64,000 nucleotides of DNA. Origin: Leptomonas pyrrhocoris (taxonomy: Eukaryota > Euglenozoa > Kinetoplastea > Trypanosomatida > Trypanosomatidae). Positions 28,617 through 38,500 of this stretch are shown piece after piece. Numbering within the stretch: the first letter of the stretch is position 1; every line of letters begins with the position of its first letter. The notes below the pieces were generated by a model. That model was not told the origin of the DNA. It searched no databases and saw only the letters and a program-made list of their open reading frames with translations. Made by a program: the position numbers and the translations under genes. The DNA lies in assembly GCF_001293395.1 (NCBI RefSeq), contig NW_015438361.1, positions 801,950 to 865,949 of the forward strand. Direction: 5' to 3'.

Positions 28617-30050
28617 ATGGTGCACTCTTTTGGTTTCTGCTGTTGCTGACCTTCCCTTCAATGCCTGTCAAATGGCGACCAAGGAACACGTGGTCCGCGG
28701 TGGGGGGGGGGGAGGGGAAAGAAAGAAGATGAGAGACCTCCTGCGCCTCTGTTGCGGATACGTTGGTGCTGAGGTGATGTTTGTCAGGTAGATGGTGGAG
28801 AAGGAGAGAAGAGATGAAAGGAAAAGGGTGGGAGCCGCAGCGCTGCACTCTGTCCCCTTCTTGTTGAGCACAGGAACAGGAAAAGGTTCGTCGTTAAGCA
28901 GAAAGACACCGAAAAAGAAGATGGAGAACCAAAGGAAGACAAACTCAGCGTTGCTCGCCGAACTGCCATTCCTAGTTGCTTCGCCAAAACGTACCTTAGC
29001 GAGAAAAATACAAGTTACCGCCGCAATCAAAATTGTTCCTGGTACCAACAGCAGCAAGCGTTGCGAGGCCGCAGCGATAGGCAACCTCACATGTGCGCTA
29101 CAAAACAGGGTAGTGATACAAATTTGCAACTGTTCATACCTCCTTTTTTTATTATGTGCGTGCGAAAGACAAGCACAACGACCCAGAAAGAGATAAAGCT
29201 CCATGCATGGCAACACGACCACGAAAAGAAAAGAAAAATCATAATAGTAAAAGGACAAGTGGTAAAACCTCCACATGTTAGCAAGAAGGAAGGCGAAAGA
29301 ACTCCAAATGAAAAGGAAAGAAGACAAAAGTAAGGAGGGGGGAGGGCCAGCACCGCAACAACGGCAAAATAACAAACGATATCAAGGCGAGTATGCCTGC
29401 CACGGGACATGGCAGGAGAGACAACAGAGGCAACAAAGAACACCAAAATAAAAAAAAGAAACAACAAGAAACAGCAAGAAACAGCAAGAAAAAGAAAGCA
29501 ATAGGAGGCGAATATGTAATGGAAGAATGGAAAAAAAAAAGAATGTGCGTTTCCTCTTCCCATTTTTTCCTTCTTTGCTCTGCCCACGAAAGCCAACTCC
29601 GTTGTGTACACCACAAAGCATTGCCGTCGGAACAGAAAGAAAAAATATGAAAGCGGCAGACAAAACAGAACTCGTTAACGTCGAAGAAAAACCGCCGTCA
29701 AAGGCCGCATATTTTTTCTTTTTGAAACTACTGCAAAAACGAGAAGCGCAAACACAATGAACCGATAAATCCAAAACAAAAAAAGCGGAGGCGTTGCGTT
29801 GCATTTGGTAAGCACAAATAAACAAAAAGAAAAAGAGAGGAGCAGGGGGAAAAACTCGAAAGGACGCGTTCACACAGAAGGAATCAGCAGCCATCTACAA
29901 CGATGCACTCGTTACCAGGAGAAAGAGAGACGTACAAAGAAAAAAAAAGGAGGAGGGCTAAAACGACTTCGAAACGATCCCGGTCTTGTCGTTGCAAGTC
30001 CCTTTCACCTTCACACATCATTCTCTTTATAGATATATGCTGATTCCTTC
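28617..30050. other. Intergenic, 1.43 kb
   Basis: Purine-rich plus strand (pyrimidine-rich transcript). It contains the acceptor at 28665-28712 and short repeats such as AGAAACAGCA near 29465-29485. A frame at 28668-29204 encoding hydrophobic sequence is considered under rejected items. Confidence 0.5.
28665..28712 (-). promoter_or_regulatory. Probable trans-splice acceptor of the 194-aa gene
   Basis: On the transcribed strand a CT-rich tract ending in C11 (28702-28712) is followed by the first AG at 28665-28666, 48 nt before the ATG. Confidence 0.6.
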
Positions 30051-31307
30051 CTAGTTCATCGGCGGCGGCGGAATCGATGAGAGCAGCTCACGCGTACGCT
30101 CACGCAGCGAAAGGTTGCTCATCGACATGGAAACACTCGGGTCCACAGAGCGCAGGTTGGCGCCGCTCGACAAGCTGTCGTCGAAAGAGGTGTTGCTAAC
30201 GGCGGTCGTGATGGCCGCGTTGCAATTCGCTTCGGCAAGCCGTGCGCGTGCTTCCTTCAGCTCCTCCTTCAGTTTGGCGGCGCGGGCGCGGACAAGGAAT
30301 GTCGCCTCCTGCACCGATCGCAGCTTCGCCCCCAGCTCTGCGCACTCCTTCTCCGTTGCCGAAGTGCGCTGCATGGCGCTCGCCTGCTCGAGCAGCAGCT
30401 GATTCAGCTTCCGCTCGAGGCTGACGACGGCTTGATGAGTTTCGGACGGGTGCGAGGACAGCGGGGTCGACTCGCTCGATCGTGGAGTGCCGGAGAGACT
30501 CGCGCGCGCACTGGGTGTGGTGGCCATCAAGTGTGGCGTGCCGGAAAGTGAGGCATCCTTCGCTGGTCCTTTGTTAAAGGAGAAGGAAGCTCGGTGCGCC
30601 ACGGGAACTGGTGGGGTTGCATCATCGCGTGACGCCTTCTCTGGCGTAGCAGCCTCGGTGGGACTCTCCTTTGTCAGGGAGGAGACGGGCTGCACTGCTG
30701 GTGCTGCAGTGCTGGCGGTGCCCGACAACGACAACACACTCGCTGGGGCAGCAGAAGGCGGACGCACGCTACTCGAGGCGTCGGCGTTGCCTGCTGTGCT
30801 GCGACCGCGTAAGGCGTCTAGCTTCGTCACCAGCACTTCCAAATAGCGTTGCTGCTCTTGCATAAGCTCCTGCTCGACGGAGGTCTTCTTTCGCGCCGTC
30901 TCCAGGAGCTTGCGCTGCAGGTTCATCAGCAAGTACTCCTGCCGCTCCTCCAACACGTTCTCGACTTCGTTCTTTTCGTTGCGCATCTTTTTAATGCGCG
31001 ATGTGAGGGCCTCCGCCTCGCTCTCCTCCTCCCGCAGCATCGCCTTGTAGTGCTGCACCTCCTTCTCTGCCCCGTCGAGGCGACGGAAGAGTTGGTTCGA
31101 CATCTGCTCCTCTTTCATCTCCGCGTTCAGCTCGGCCCGCACCGACTCCTCCCGCAGCACTTCAATCTTGTCCTGCAAGTGGATTTCTTCGACACTGAGC
31201 GAGTACCCAGCGCTTTTGAGCGAGACGTACTCGCGCCGCAGCTCGTCGATGGACATGTCGTGCACCACCGCCAAGGCATCCGTGCGAGGCGTCGTGAGCG
31301 ACTTCAT
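30051..31307 (-). CDS. Coiled-coil protein resembling CCDC6
   Basis: A 418-residue protein. Residues about 15-165 form a continuous coiled coil with spaced copies of a pattern seen in the CCDC6 (DUF2046) family: EEQMSNQLFRRLDGAEKE, ERQEYLLMNLQRKLLE and EQQRYLEVLVTKLDALR, compared with EEEFISNTLFKKI and EQEALVNRLWKRM in human CCDC6. Residues about 170-300 are Ser/Ala/Pro-rich and probably disordered. A second coiled coil spans about 300-370 (VVSLERKLNQLLLEQASAMQ, ELKEARARLAEAN), and the C-terminus ends LLSSIPPPPMN. CCDC6-family function is poorly defined (scaffold, cytoskeletal or checkpoint roles in animals). ATG 31307 is chosen; the upstream extension is a Phe/Leu translation of a pyrimidine tract. 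Confidence 0.85.
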   Translation of the reverse strand: MKSLTTPRTDALAVVHDMSIDELRREYVSLKSAGYSLSVEEIHLQDKIEVLREESVRAELNAEMKEEQMSNQLFRRLDGAEKEVQHYKAMLREEESEAEALTSRIKKMRNEKNEVENVLEERQEYLLMNLQRKLLETARKKTSVEQELMQEQQRYLEVLVTKLDALRGRSTAGNADASSSVRPPSAAPASVLSLSGTASTAAPAVQPVSSLTKESPTEAATPEKASRDDATPPVPVAHRASFSFNKGPAKDASLSGTPHLMATTPSARASLSGTPRSSESTPLSSHPSETHQAVVSLERKLNQLLLEQASAMQRTSATEKECAELGAKLRSVQEATFLVRARAAKLKEELKEARARLAEANCNAAITTAVSNTSFDDSLSSGANLRSVDPSVSMSMSNLSLRERTRELLSSIPPPPMN

Positions 31308-32870
31308 CCTCAGAAAACAAAATAATAAAAACGAGAAGCGAAGCAAAAACAAACAGAAAAAGAAGTCGCACAAACAGAGATGTGCGGTTGCCGATGGCGT
31401 TCGTTCTTTATTTCCTTCCTACTGCGTTCTGCCTTTCTACTTGCCTGCCTGCGCACTTGTTGTCACAGTACACGCAAAGGTGCAGCTCGCTGCCACACAA
31501 CAACTGAGCACGAACCACCAAAAACAAAGAGGATAAACAGAGAACAAGAAGGCTCGACACAAAGTTATACAGAAGAAAAAAAAAACGAACTTAACGATGC
31601 AGATTGCACCTTCCCACCCACATTCGCTGAAAACAATTCTGCGATTGTCCGCTGGTTTTGCGAATACCTGGACAATCGCGGTGAGCTTGACAGCGCAAGC
31701 CGTAACAAACGCCTCTTTGCTGTCCAATAGGCCGGTCACTTAAAACCTATATATCTACACAGCAACGGAAAAAACTCGCAGCCGGAAAAAGTTGTCTGTT
31801 GATTGACAACACAAAAAAATGCCCTATCGTCTCCTTTCGGTTTTTTTACAGCCTCGTCGTGGGTATTCGCACGACTTACCAAAAAAAGGAAAAATTGGAA
31901 AGCCAAAGTTAACGTCAATAATACATATCTATACTGACGCAGAGAATCGGGGTGAGAACGCTTGACGATTTGTACAGTACCAAGAGAGCAAAGCAAAGGA
32001 GAAGATCGCTGTTTTGTTATTACTGCGATCGAGGTGGTTAGAAGAAGAGGAGAGAAACGTTCGTAAACGTGTTTATAGGCAAGAGAAAGAGAGAGAACAA
32101 AGAAGCGCTAAACGGTACGATTACCGACTCCAACATATAAAACCGGAACAGGGAGATAAAGAAAACAGAGGAAAAAAAAAGAGACTAAAGGAAAAAGGGT
32201 CGGTTGTTAGTTGAAGACACAAAGCCTCCAGTCCGTGCCGTGAAGGAAAGGAGAAAGAAAAAAAGGAGAGGGTTTGGGGGTTGAAAGACGAAGCAGACAC
32301 GAAATGATGATCAGTTCTTGGATCGGTGGTGGCAATAAAACAAGATAACAAAAATGACGGTCCTGATCCTCTGCAAGTAATGGCGGTAGTTCAATTTGTG
32401 TGAAGCGTTGGCGGCAGCGCGTATAGTAGTTGTGACGGCAAGCGTTTTACCATGTTCGAAGAACGGTGTGGACGAGACAAGAGGAAGTGGGAGAAGAGTT
32501 TCTGCAACGATGAAAGCACGTAATGCACCTTTTCAAAGCAGCAACTGCCTCGCTTGACCTTGAAAAACGTTCTGTTCGTAAGAGCGCTAAACAGCAAAAA
32601 CGAAAAAGGCAACATATCCTTGTCATCCATTAAGCGGGATTTTTCGTCTCAAAGTGTTCGATTTTGTTTTTGCAGGAGTACTTCAGACATAACGCTTTGG
32701 AAAAAACAAACAGGAGAGAAAAGTCCAGCTGCGGTGTTCGTCGCAGGTGCGGATGCTGACAAACGGCAGTGTATTGCAAAACAGAATTAAAAAACAAAGC
32801 ACCGCCGACGCTGCCGTTCGATCCCACGCCCGCCGCTCTACGAAGCAGCCCTGGGTCGTCTTATCCGTCA
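31308..32870. other. Intergenic, 1.56 kb, with a strong hairpin
   Basis: A+T-rich spacer with a perfect 10-bp inverted repeat at 31641-31679. I see no supported coding sequence. Confidence 0.55.
31639..31681. other. Hairpin, 10 perfect bp extendable to 12
   Basis: GCGATTGTCC (31641-31650) pairs with GGACAATCGC (31670-31679) across a 19-nt loop. A G-T pair and one further pair extend the stem outward. On the transcribed strand the stem is followed directly by AGA, which recalls the single-hairpin H/ACA-like RNAs with an AGA box described in trypanosomes; that link is speculative. Confidence 0.45.
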
Positions 32871-33959
32871 CTAGAAACGCAACGTGGCTTGACGCATGCC
32901 TCCCGGCTGCGGATGCACCTGCGGAGACGCCACGCTGTGCATCACACGCGCGTGTGTCGTCTTTGCGCGTGCCGCAGCGTTCACCTCGGACCCCACCGCC
33001 GAAGCAGTGGGTCCTTGTCCCCGCCCTTGCGCTGACTTGCTGCGCGCCGACGCCTCTACATTCCTCTTCCTTGGCCCACCGCGACTGCTATTTCCACCAC
33101 CACCACCACCCGCAGCGGACGACGACTGGAGGTGACTGCCCACCACAATGGACTTGCCGGCGCCAAAGCTGGCGCCCGAGGAGGACGACGGCGCTGGTGG
33201 CACGACATCCGCCAGGAAAGAAAATCGATCCAGCAGCTGCGCGACGCGTGCGACGTCGTCGTACGTCAGCGTTCTGCGGTTTCTGCGCGTGGCCTCCGCC
33301 GCCGCCGTGGCAACGAGATCGCGCGTCAGCAGCGCCACCGCCTCACACGCAGCCGCCGCGGCGTCCTTGGACACGATGGAGGAGCTGCCTTCGTACTTCA
33401 GGAGCTCCTTCACACGGCTGTGCGCAAAGGCGGTCGCGTAGTGGGACGCGGTGGCGCGGCCCTCAGCGGCATCACTGTCGACCTTGTACGTGTCATCCTC
33501 CTCCTCCTCGTGGACGTCGTCGTCCACACCGCTGTCTGCGCAGGCCACATCCTGCTCATCTGCCTGCACAGCAGCGGCACCTTCCGTTTTCTCGACACTA
33601 CTGCTGTCTTCACTGTTCATCCGCTCACGAGACTCCTCCGCAGTTCCGTCATCCGTCACGTGCGCAGCGGAGCGCTCGCCGCTGTCACGCGCAGCCAGAA
33701 CGTGCCCCGTCCGATCTTCCTCCGCCTTCTCGTTTGCCTCGTGGGTCGAATCACCTTCGTTTTTCACGCTATCCTGTTCATCTCCATCGGACTCTAGCAA
33801 GGAGGAGGCGGAGCGGGAGGCGTAGGCGGCGAGGCGCGGCATGAGGTAGGAAACGACCTCCTCTTCTCCTTCGCCTTGGTCAACGGGGTCGAAGGTGGCT
33901 TCCATAGTTTCATCGTACGTGGCCTCGTCGCCGCCTTGCTTCATGCGCGAGGAGGACAT
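32871..33959 (-). CDS. Acidic histone-fold protein (CBF/NF-Y / POLE4-CHRAC-like)
   Basis: A 362-residue protein. Residues about 55-165 are strongly acidic (long Glu/Asp stretches). Residues about 175-252 form a histone fold: FAHSRVKELLKYEGSSSIVSKDAAAAACEAV, then RNRRTLTYDDVARVAQ and FSFLADVVP. These match the pattern of the NF-YC, Dpb3/POLE4 and CHRAC group (SRIKxxxK..., RKTLxYxDLAxAV, FxFLxDxVP). The C-terminal 110 residues are Gly/Ser/Arg-rich and basic and end in RQATLRF, close to a PCNA-binding (PIP) motif but one residue short. A role in DNA polymerase epsilon, chromatin remodelling or transcription is plausible, and a histone-fold partner is expected. Orthologues of POLE4 are much shorter (about 120 aa). 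The ATG at 33959 lies 17 nt past a C10 tract and AG. Confidence 0.85.
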   Translation of the reverse strand: MSSSRMKQGGDEATYDETMEATFDPVDQGEGEEEVVSYLMPRLAAYASRSASSLLESDGDEQDSVKNEGDSTHEANEKAEEDRTGHVLAARDSGERSAAHVTDDGTAEESRERMNSEDSSSVEKTEGAAAVQADEQDVACADSGVDDDVHEEEEDDTYKVDSDAAEGRATASHYATAFAHSRVKELLKYEGSSSIVSKDAAAAACEAVALLTRDLVATAAAEATRRNRRTLTYDDVARVAQLLDRFSFLADVVPPAPSSSSGASFGAGKSIVVGSHLQSSSAAGGGGGGNSSRGGPRKRNVEASARSKSAQGRGQGPTASAVGSEVNAAARAKTTHARVMHSVASPQVHPQPGGMRQATLRF

Positions 33960-36900
33960 CGTAGCACGTGTTTCTTCTTCGCAGGGGGGGGGGTAGGTGC
34001 GAAGGGGTTGTGCGTGTGAAAGAAAACGATTGTGTATGACTTCTTCAATGTGTTGCTTAACCGATGCTCTATTTCGACTTCTACTCTTCTGATTGACTTC
34101 TACTTTCTTCCGTGAAACACAAAGGAAGTAAACAGATTAGCTGCCAGTAGTACGTTTAGATGTCACTGCCAGTGCTACCAACGAGGTCGGGTGCCTTCTA
34201 TGGAGCCTTCGCAGGTTTTTCTTTTCCTTTCTTTAAGATTCAGCAGAAGAAAAACAACAAAAAGGAGCCCAACGTGAGCAATTGACGCTTAGCCTCTACG
34301 GTGATGACGTGAGTCACTGGCTTCTATGATTCGCTTACGTTCTCTGAAGTTCTACTTTGTTTTCCTTCTCGCCCCGATGAAGTGTGTGTATGTGTGCAGC
34401 GCTTTCTTTTGTACCGTCGCTAGAAACGGAGTCCGCAGTCGCTTCAGAAAAAAGAAGAAAACTGCAGTCCATGAGAAGGGGAGAGAAAGAGCGAGAAGAA
34501 GTCGATGCAGGTAGATGAACAGCAAAATCATCAGGTGATACTTTGCTTTTTACCTGTTGGAGAGGAAATGAGGAAAAGAAAGCTGGTCATCTTCCGCGCA
34601 TTGGGATCACGCTCAACGTACACAACGACATCCACGCGACGCTACTTGAAAGAACTGAAAGATGCGCCGGCCGGGCGTCGCTCTACCCTTGAGCTTCAGT
34701 TGCCTCGTCGACAAGCGCCTTTGCATTTTGTTGGGCGTGAAGCACACAAAAAAAAAGGCAGCGAGAAGGGGAAGTAAACGATTCCCCCTGCGCTTCGCTG
34801 CTTTCCCTCCTCTCACTCTGCTTCTTCTCTATTCCAATTCCTTTCGCGTATAACTATGGCTCTTTGTCTGTGTTTATGTTTCTTTGGTAAAACAGCGACC
34901 TTTTACTTTCACCAGCGCACAACACGGAAAGCGACTTATCGTAGATGCAAGAAGAAACTCAACGGCAACGGCACCGCAGAGGTGTCTCGTAGGAGACTTA
35001 CAGAAAAAAAGAAAAGAAAAGAAAGAACAGGAAATAGAAGACGAAAACACAAGACAGTAGCGGAGTACGCTTTTTATGGTGTGTGTGTGTGTGTTCGTAT
35101 TTCCCTTCTTCCCCGGTCGCGTTGACGGACAGACAAGAGAGGCGATGCAGAGGTGCAACGCACAGATTAGAAGCACCGCGGAGAAAGAGCGATGGCAAAC
35201 ACGTAACGGCGGACGTCTAGGTTTCACTGAAAAGCAATTAGAAACAATGAAGGCGATCTCAGTAAGGAAGTAGAAAAGGTAAAGGATGGAGAAAGAAAAA
35301 AAAACCCACAAAGTTTCGCCTCACGCGTTGAGACGACAAACGGCAATAAAGACAAAGACGCGCCTTCCTCGTGTCATTACGGTAGCATACACTTGCTGCT
35401 TTCACGCGTGTTGAGCACTTAGCTATACCTTCCCCTCATTTTATCTCACAAACACCACCCTACTACAGCGCATACTTTGAAAAAAAAAACCTTTTATCGT
35501 GGCCGTTGGGTCCGGGGATGGCAGTCGTCCTTGCACTGTGTATCGCCGTCGCCATCGAAAAAACCACAACGGCGTGAGTTCCTCTGCGTACAACAAAGAG
35601 AAGAGGTGTCACGTTGCAAAACTCTTTTTTCTCTCTGTGCCAAAGTGAGGCGAGAAGAAGAAAGAAGATCACACAAGGGAAAGAAAACGCCCGCGTTCAC
35701 CATCTGCTCAAAGCCATCCGTTCGCTGTATTCTCGCATGGAAAGTGACAGAAAAAAAAAGAAAAAGAAACTTCAAACGAGCGAACACGACTTTATTAAAA
35801 CAAGAGAAAGAAAGAAGAAGAAAAAAGAGATGTGAGAAGCAGGACGGTCCCTTTTGAGAAGCAACAGCAAAAAAAAAGGAAGGATAAAAAGAGGGAATGC
35901 TCTCCTTCGGCTCCTTGGAACGGGTCCGCGACCTGAGCGCGTCGCTTCTCTTTGAAGAGGAACCAAAAAAAAAAACGATCGGCGAACCGCGCTGGTGGGA
36001 ATGCGGGTCCGCAGATTCAACAAAAAGTTTTTCAGTCGTGTTCGGCGACTGGCTTTTTTTTCTTTCCTTCGACACACTTCTTACGAGCAGAATAAGGCGT
36101 AAATGGTTAGCATATAAAAATGTTTGTTTGTTTTTTACTATGAAACGTAGCGCGTGTACAACAACACTATTAAAAAAAGAAAGGGCCGACTTGAAACAAC
36201 CGAGTAGTGCTTTAACATAGAATGATAATAAAAACCCCACGTTCCCGCATATCTATGGGAGCTTCACACATACTCAATGGTTTCCGCTTGCGTGTTTGCC
36301 CGTGCTTTGTCATTCTGCAAAGCTGACGAGAATTGAGGAGAGAGGGGGAAAAAAGGGTTCATCAAAAGCAGATAACAGAAGAACATCAACAACTAAATCG
36401 TTATAAGAGAAGAAGAGGACAAAGCGGCCTCCATAGACAGCGTCGCAACCACCCCTCCCTTTTGAAAACAAAAAGAAGGCGTCGCTACCCCAAAACATGC
36501 ATGAAATCCGCTGGGAAAGCACGGATAAAGTGAAGCGGGTATGTTGATGAAGTCGTGTGAACGCCATAGACATATATCGAGTGGCTCCTCCCTAAAGAGA
36601 TGATCCCAGCACAGTTCAGATATGCAGACATGGGCTTCGCCGAACCGCTGCAGAGAAGCCGCTGTAAAGCAAACGGAGAATTTCAAAACAAAAAGAGTCA
36701 GAGGATTCATTTGTCAAATTAAAAAAAAGACAAAGAACTTCTCTGTTCCGTGGAAGAAATCTACTTCAACACCGTCAAGCTCGTATGTACCTCATTTAGG
36801 AAAGGGCAAGTGACATCGTAGAGCTCGAGGCCCTCATCGGGGGGCGCAGAAGAAAAAAGAAGGAAGTAAACAAGACACAGGAGCAGTTAGCTCTCCTCCC

Positions 36901-37378
36901 CCACACCCTTCCTCAACCTCAATATTTGACTCGCAGCTGCTTCGAAAGTCCGCGTAGCTAACAAAGAGTGAGAGGGCATCGTGGAAAACAAATGCGCACA
37001 GCACTTTGCAACCGACTCAATTAAAGAGGAGGTGAACGAGATGACAAACAACAATAAAATATATATTGTCGTGAATGTTCGTCCTTTTCATCATCATCAT
37101 CGTCATCATTATGGTGCCTTTTTTGTGGTGGTGAAGGTTGAAAATGTTACACCAACGCAGGCGTCCCGGCGCAGCGGAGTCTCACAAGCAGAATTTGTCT
37201 GAGCGATTTCGATGTTCAGCTCCTGCTGCTCGATCCTCTGTCAGCCATTCAGCGCTTTTCCCAGTGCGCTCACGATGCAAGAGCCAACGCCATGTGCATT
37301 CCCCTGTGCCGTCACCATTGGCTGGCGGTACAGCGCGAACCTGTTCCACAAAAGGGCAGTTTTTTTCTTCTTTCTTCT
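33960..37378. other. Longest gene-free stretch (3.4 kb)
   Basis: Composition is A+T-richer than the flanking genes, with many A and T runs, a (GT)n tract at 35080-35094 and dense polypyrimidine tracts on the transcribed strand. Open frames (for example 35494-36240) begin without ATG and translate to Phe/Ser/Leu-rich sequence. No tRNA-like, rRNA-like or conserved coding sequence was recognised. It may be a long 3-prime UTR of the 356-aa gene plus spacer, and could hide small RNAs. Confidence 0.5.
33977..33993 (-). promoter_or_regulatory. Probable trans-splice acceptor of the histone-fold gene
   Basis: On the transcribed strand C10 (33984-33993) is followed by TGCGAAG; the AG at 33977-33978 lies 17 nt before the ATG. 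Confidence 0.6.
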
Positions 37379-38449
37379 TTATTCGAGCGGCTTCGGCTTC
37401 GACGTGACCGGCACTTCGCTTCCGCGTTGATCGTTGAGCCAGGAGTGAACCTTCGGCACCGAGGCCGCGCTCGAGGTCTGCCGCGAGGTGGAGCCCAACG
37501 ACGGTGGCACGTGCGGCTGCTGGCGGCGCAGCGAGGACGTTGTGAGCGGGGAGACGAGCGACAGCTTAAACGCGCGCTGGACGCCCTCCATCTCGGTGTC
37601 GCTGTCGGAGTCACGCGCGATCGTGCCGGGCAGCACCATGTTCGACGACTTCCCCGTCTCGACAACAAAGACGGGTGGACTCTCCGTCATCGCGGCATTC
37701 GGTTCTGCCACGTCGCCACCCACAGCGGCGCCGCAGCGGCAAAAGGTCATGGAGTCCGTCAACGGGCCGCCCACGCCCTCCGAGTCGCCGCACGAGATGT
37801 CATCGCTCGCCTCGCTGATGTCCTCAGCGAAGTTGGGGCTCGACGTCTGCGGCACGGCGTAGTCAGCACGCGACACGTACGGCGTCGCCCGGTCCGTCTT
37901 GCGGGGGCGGTGGCAGTTGGGGCACATCACGACCTTCTGCTGGGTCCATGGTAGGCGCCATAGGTTGACCGCGCCGTTGTTCGCCGTGCCGCTCGCACAC
38001 GGGACCGTCATGTCGCCTGAGGCGAAACTGCTGTTGGCCGGACCAGCCGGCTTGTCGAAGAGGGAGTTGCGGTTGGGGCGAGAGGCGCTGCTGGCGAGGG
38101 TGGCGGTGTGACGGTGGTGGCGGTCGAGGTGGCCGTTGGCACCCGACAAGGACCCGGAGACGTGCAGCGACTTGGGGGAGTTCGGACCGGCGGTTGCCTT
38201 CGACTGGTTCGCGAAGCTCGCGTTCGTCTTGAAAGACGAGGGCACGGGATCGCAGTTGACCGTCATGGACACGCTGCGGCACAGCGCCTCACCTTCGTCT
38301 TCGGAGGAGGACTTGCGTTTAATCCGCGTAGAGGCGGAGGCCTTCGGGGCCGCTTGGGGGATCTTCTCCGAGTTCTCCAGGTCGGAGTGCAGCAGCGAGC
38401 TCTTCTTCTTGGAGCTGCTCGGCGTAAAAATCCTCTGCAAGACGCTCAT
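37379..38449 (-). CDS. Unknown 356-aa low-complexity protein
   Basis: I do not recognise it. ATG 38449 (MSVLQRIFTPSSSKKK) follows a T10 tract and two AGs (38469 and 38455). Most of the protein is rich in Ser, Ala, Pro, Asn and Thr and is likely disordered, with a basic KRKSS patch near residue 45. A short Cys motif MCPNCHRPRK occurs near residue 175 and a second, FCRCG, near residue 237; together they could bind a metal but do not form a known family pattern. Many Ser/Thr-Pro sites suggest phosphorylation. No membrane segment is visible. The long 3.4-kb spacer downstream may be partly its 3-prime UTR. Confidence 0.78.
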   Translation of the reverse strand: MSVLQRIFTPSSSKKKSSLLHSDLENSEKIPQAAPKASASTRIKRKSSSEDEGEALCRSVSMTVNCDPVPSSFKTNASFANQSKATAGPNSPKSLHVSGSLSGANGHLDRHHRHTATLASSASRPNRNSLFDKPAGPANSSFASGDMTVPCASGTANNGAVNLWRLPWTQQKVVMCPNCHRPRKTDRATPYVSRADYAVPQTSSPNFAEDISEASDDISCGDSEGVGGPLTDSMTFCRCGAAVGGDVAEPNAAMTESPPVFVVETGKSSNMVLPGTIARDSDSDTEMEGVQRAFKLSLVSPLTTSSLRRQQPHVPPSLGSTSRQTSSAASVPKVHSWLNDQRGSEVPVTSKPKPLE

Positions 38450-38454
38450 TTTGG

Positions 38455-38500
38455 CTGCAGCAATAATCCTAGAAATGATATATAAAAAGGAAAAAAAAAA
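38455..38500 (-). promoter_or_regulatory. Probable trans-splice acceptor of the 356-aa gene
   Basis: T10 on the transcribed strand (38491-38500) followed by CCTTTTTATATATC, then AG at 38469-38470 and a second AG at 38455-38456, 5 nt before the ATG. Confidence 0.6.

Noticed and set aside
28668-29204. Hydrophobic 178-codon frame from ATG 29204
   Set aside because: It could encode two membrane segments, but it runs through the splice-acceptor tract of the 194-aa gene and ends 2 nt before that AG, leaving no room for a 3-prime UTR. It was not kept as a gene.
35494-36240. 248-codon minus-strand frame in the 3.4-kb gap
   Set aside because: It starts at GTG, has no useful ATG, and translates to Phe/Ser/Leu-rich sequence from pyrimidine tracts.
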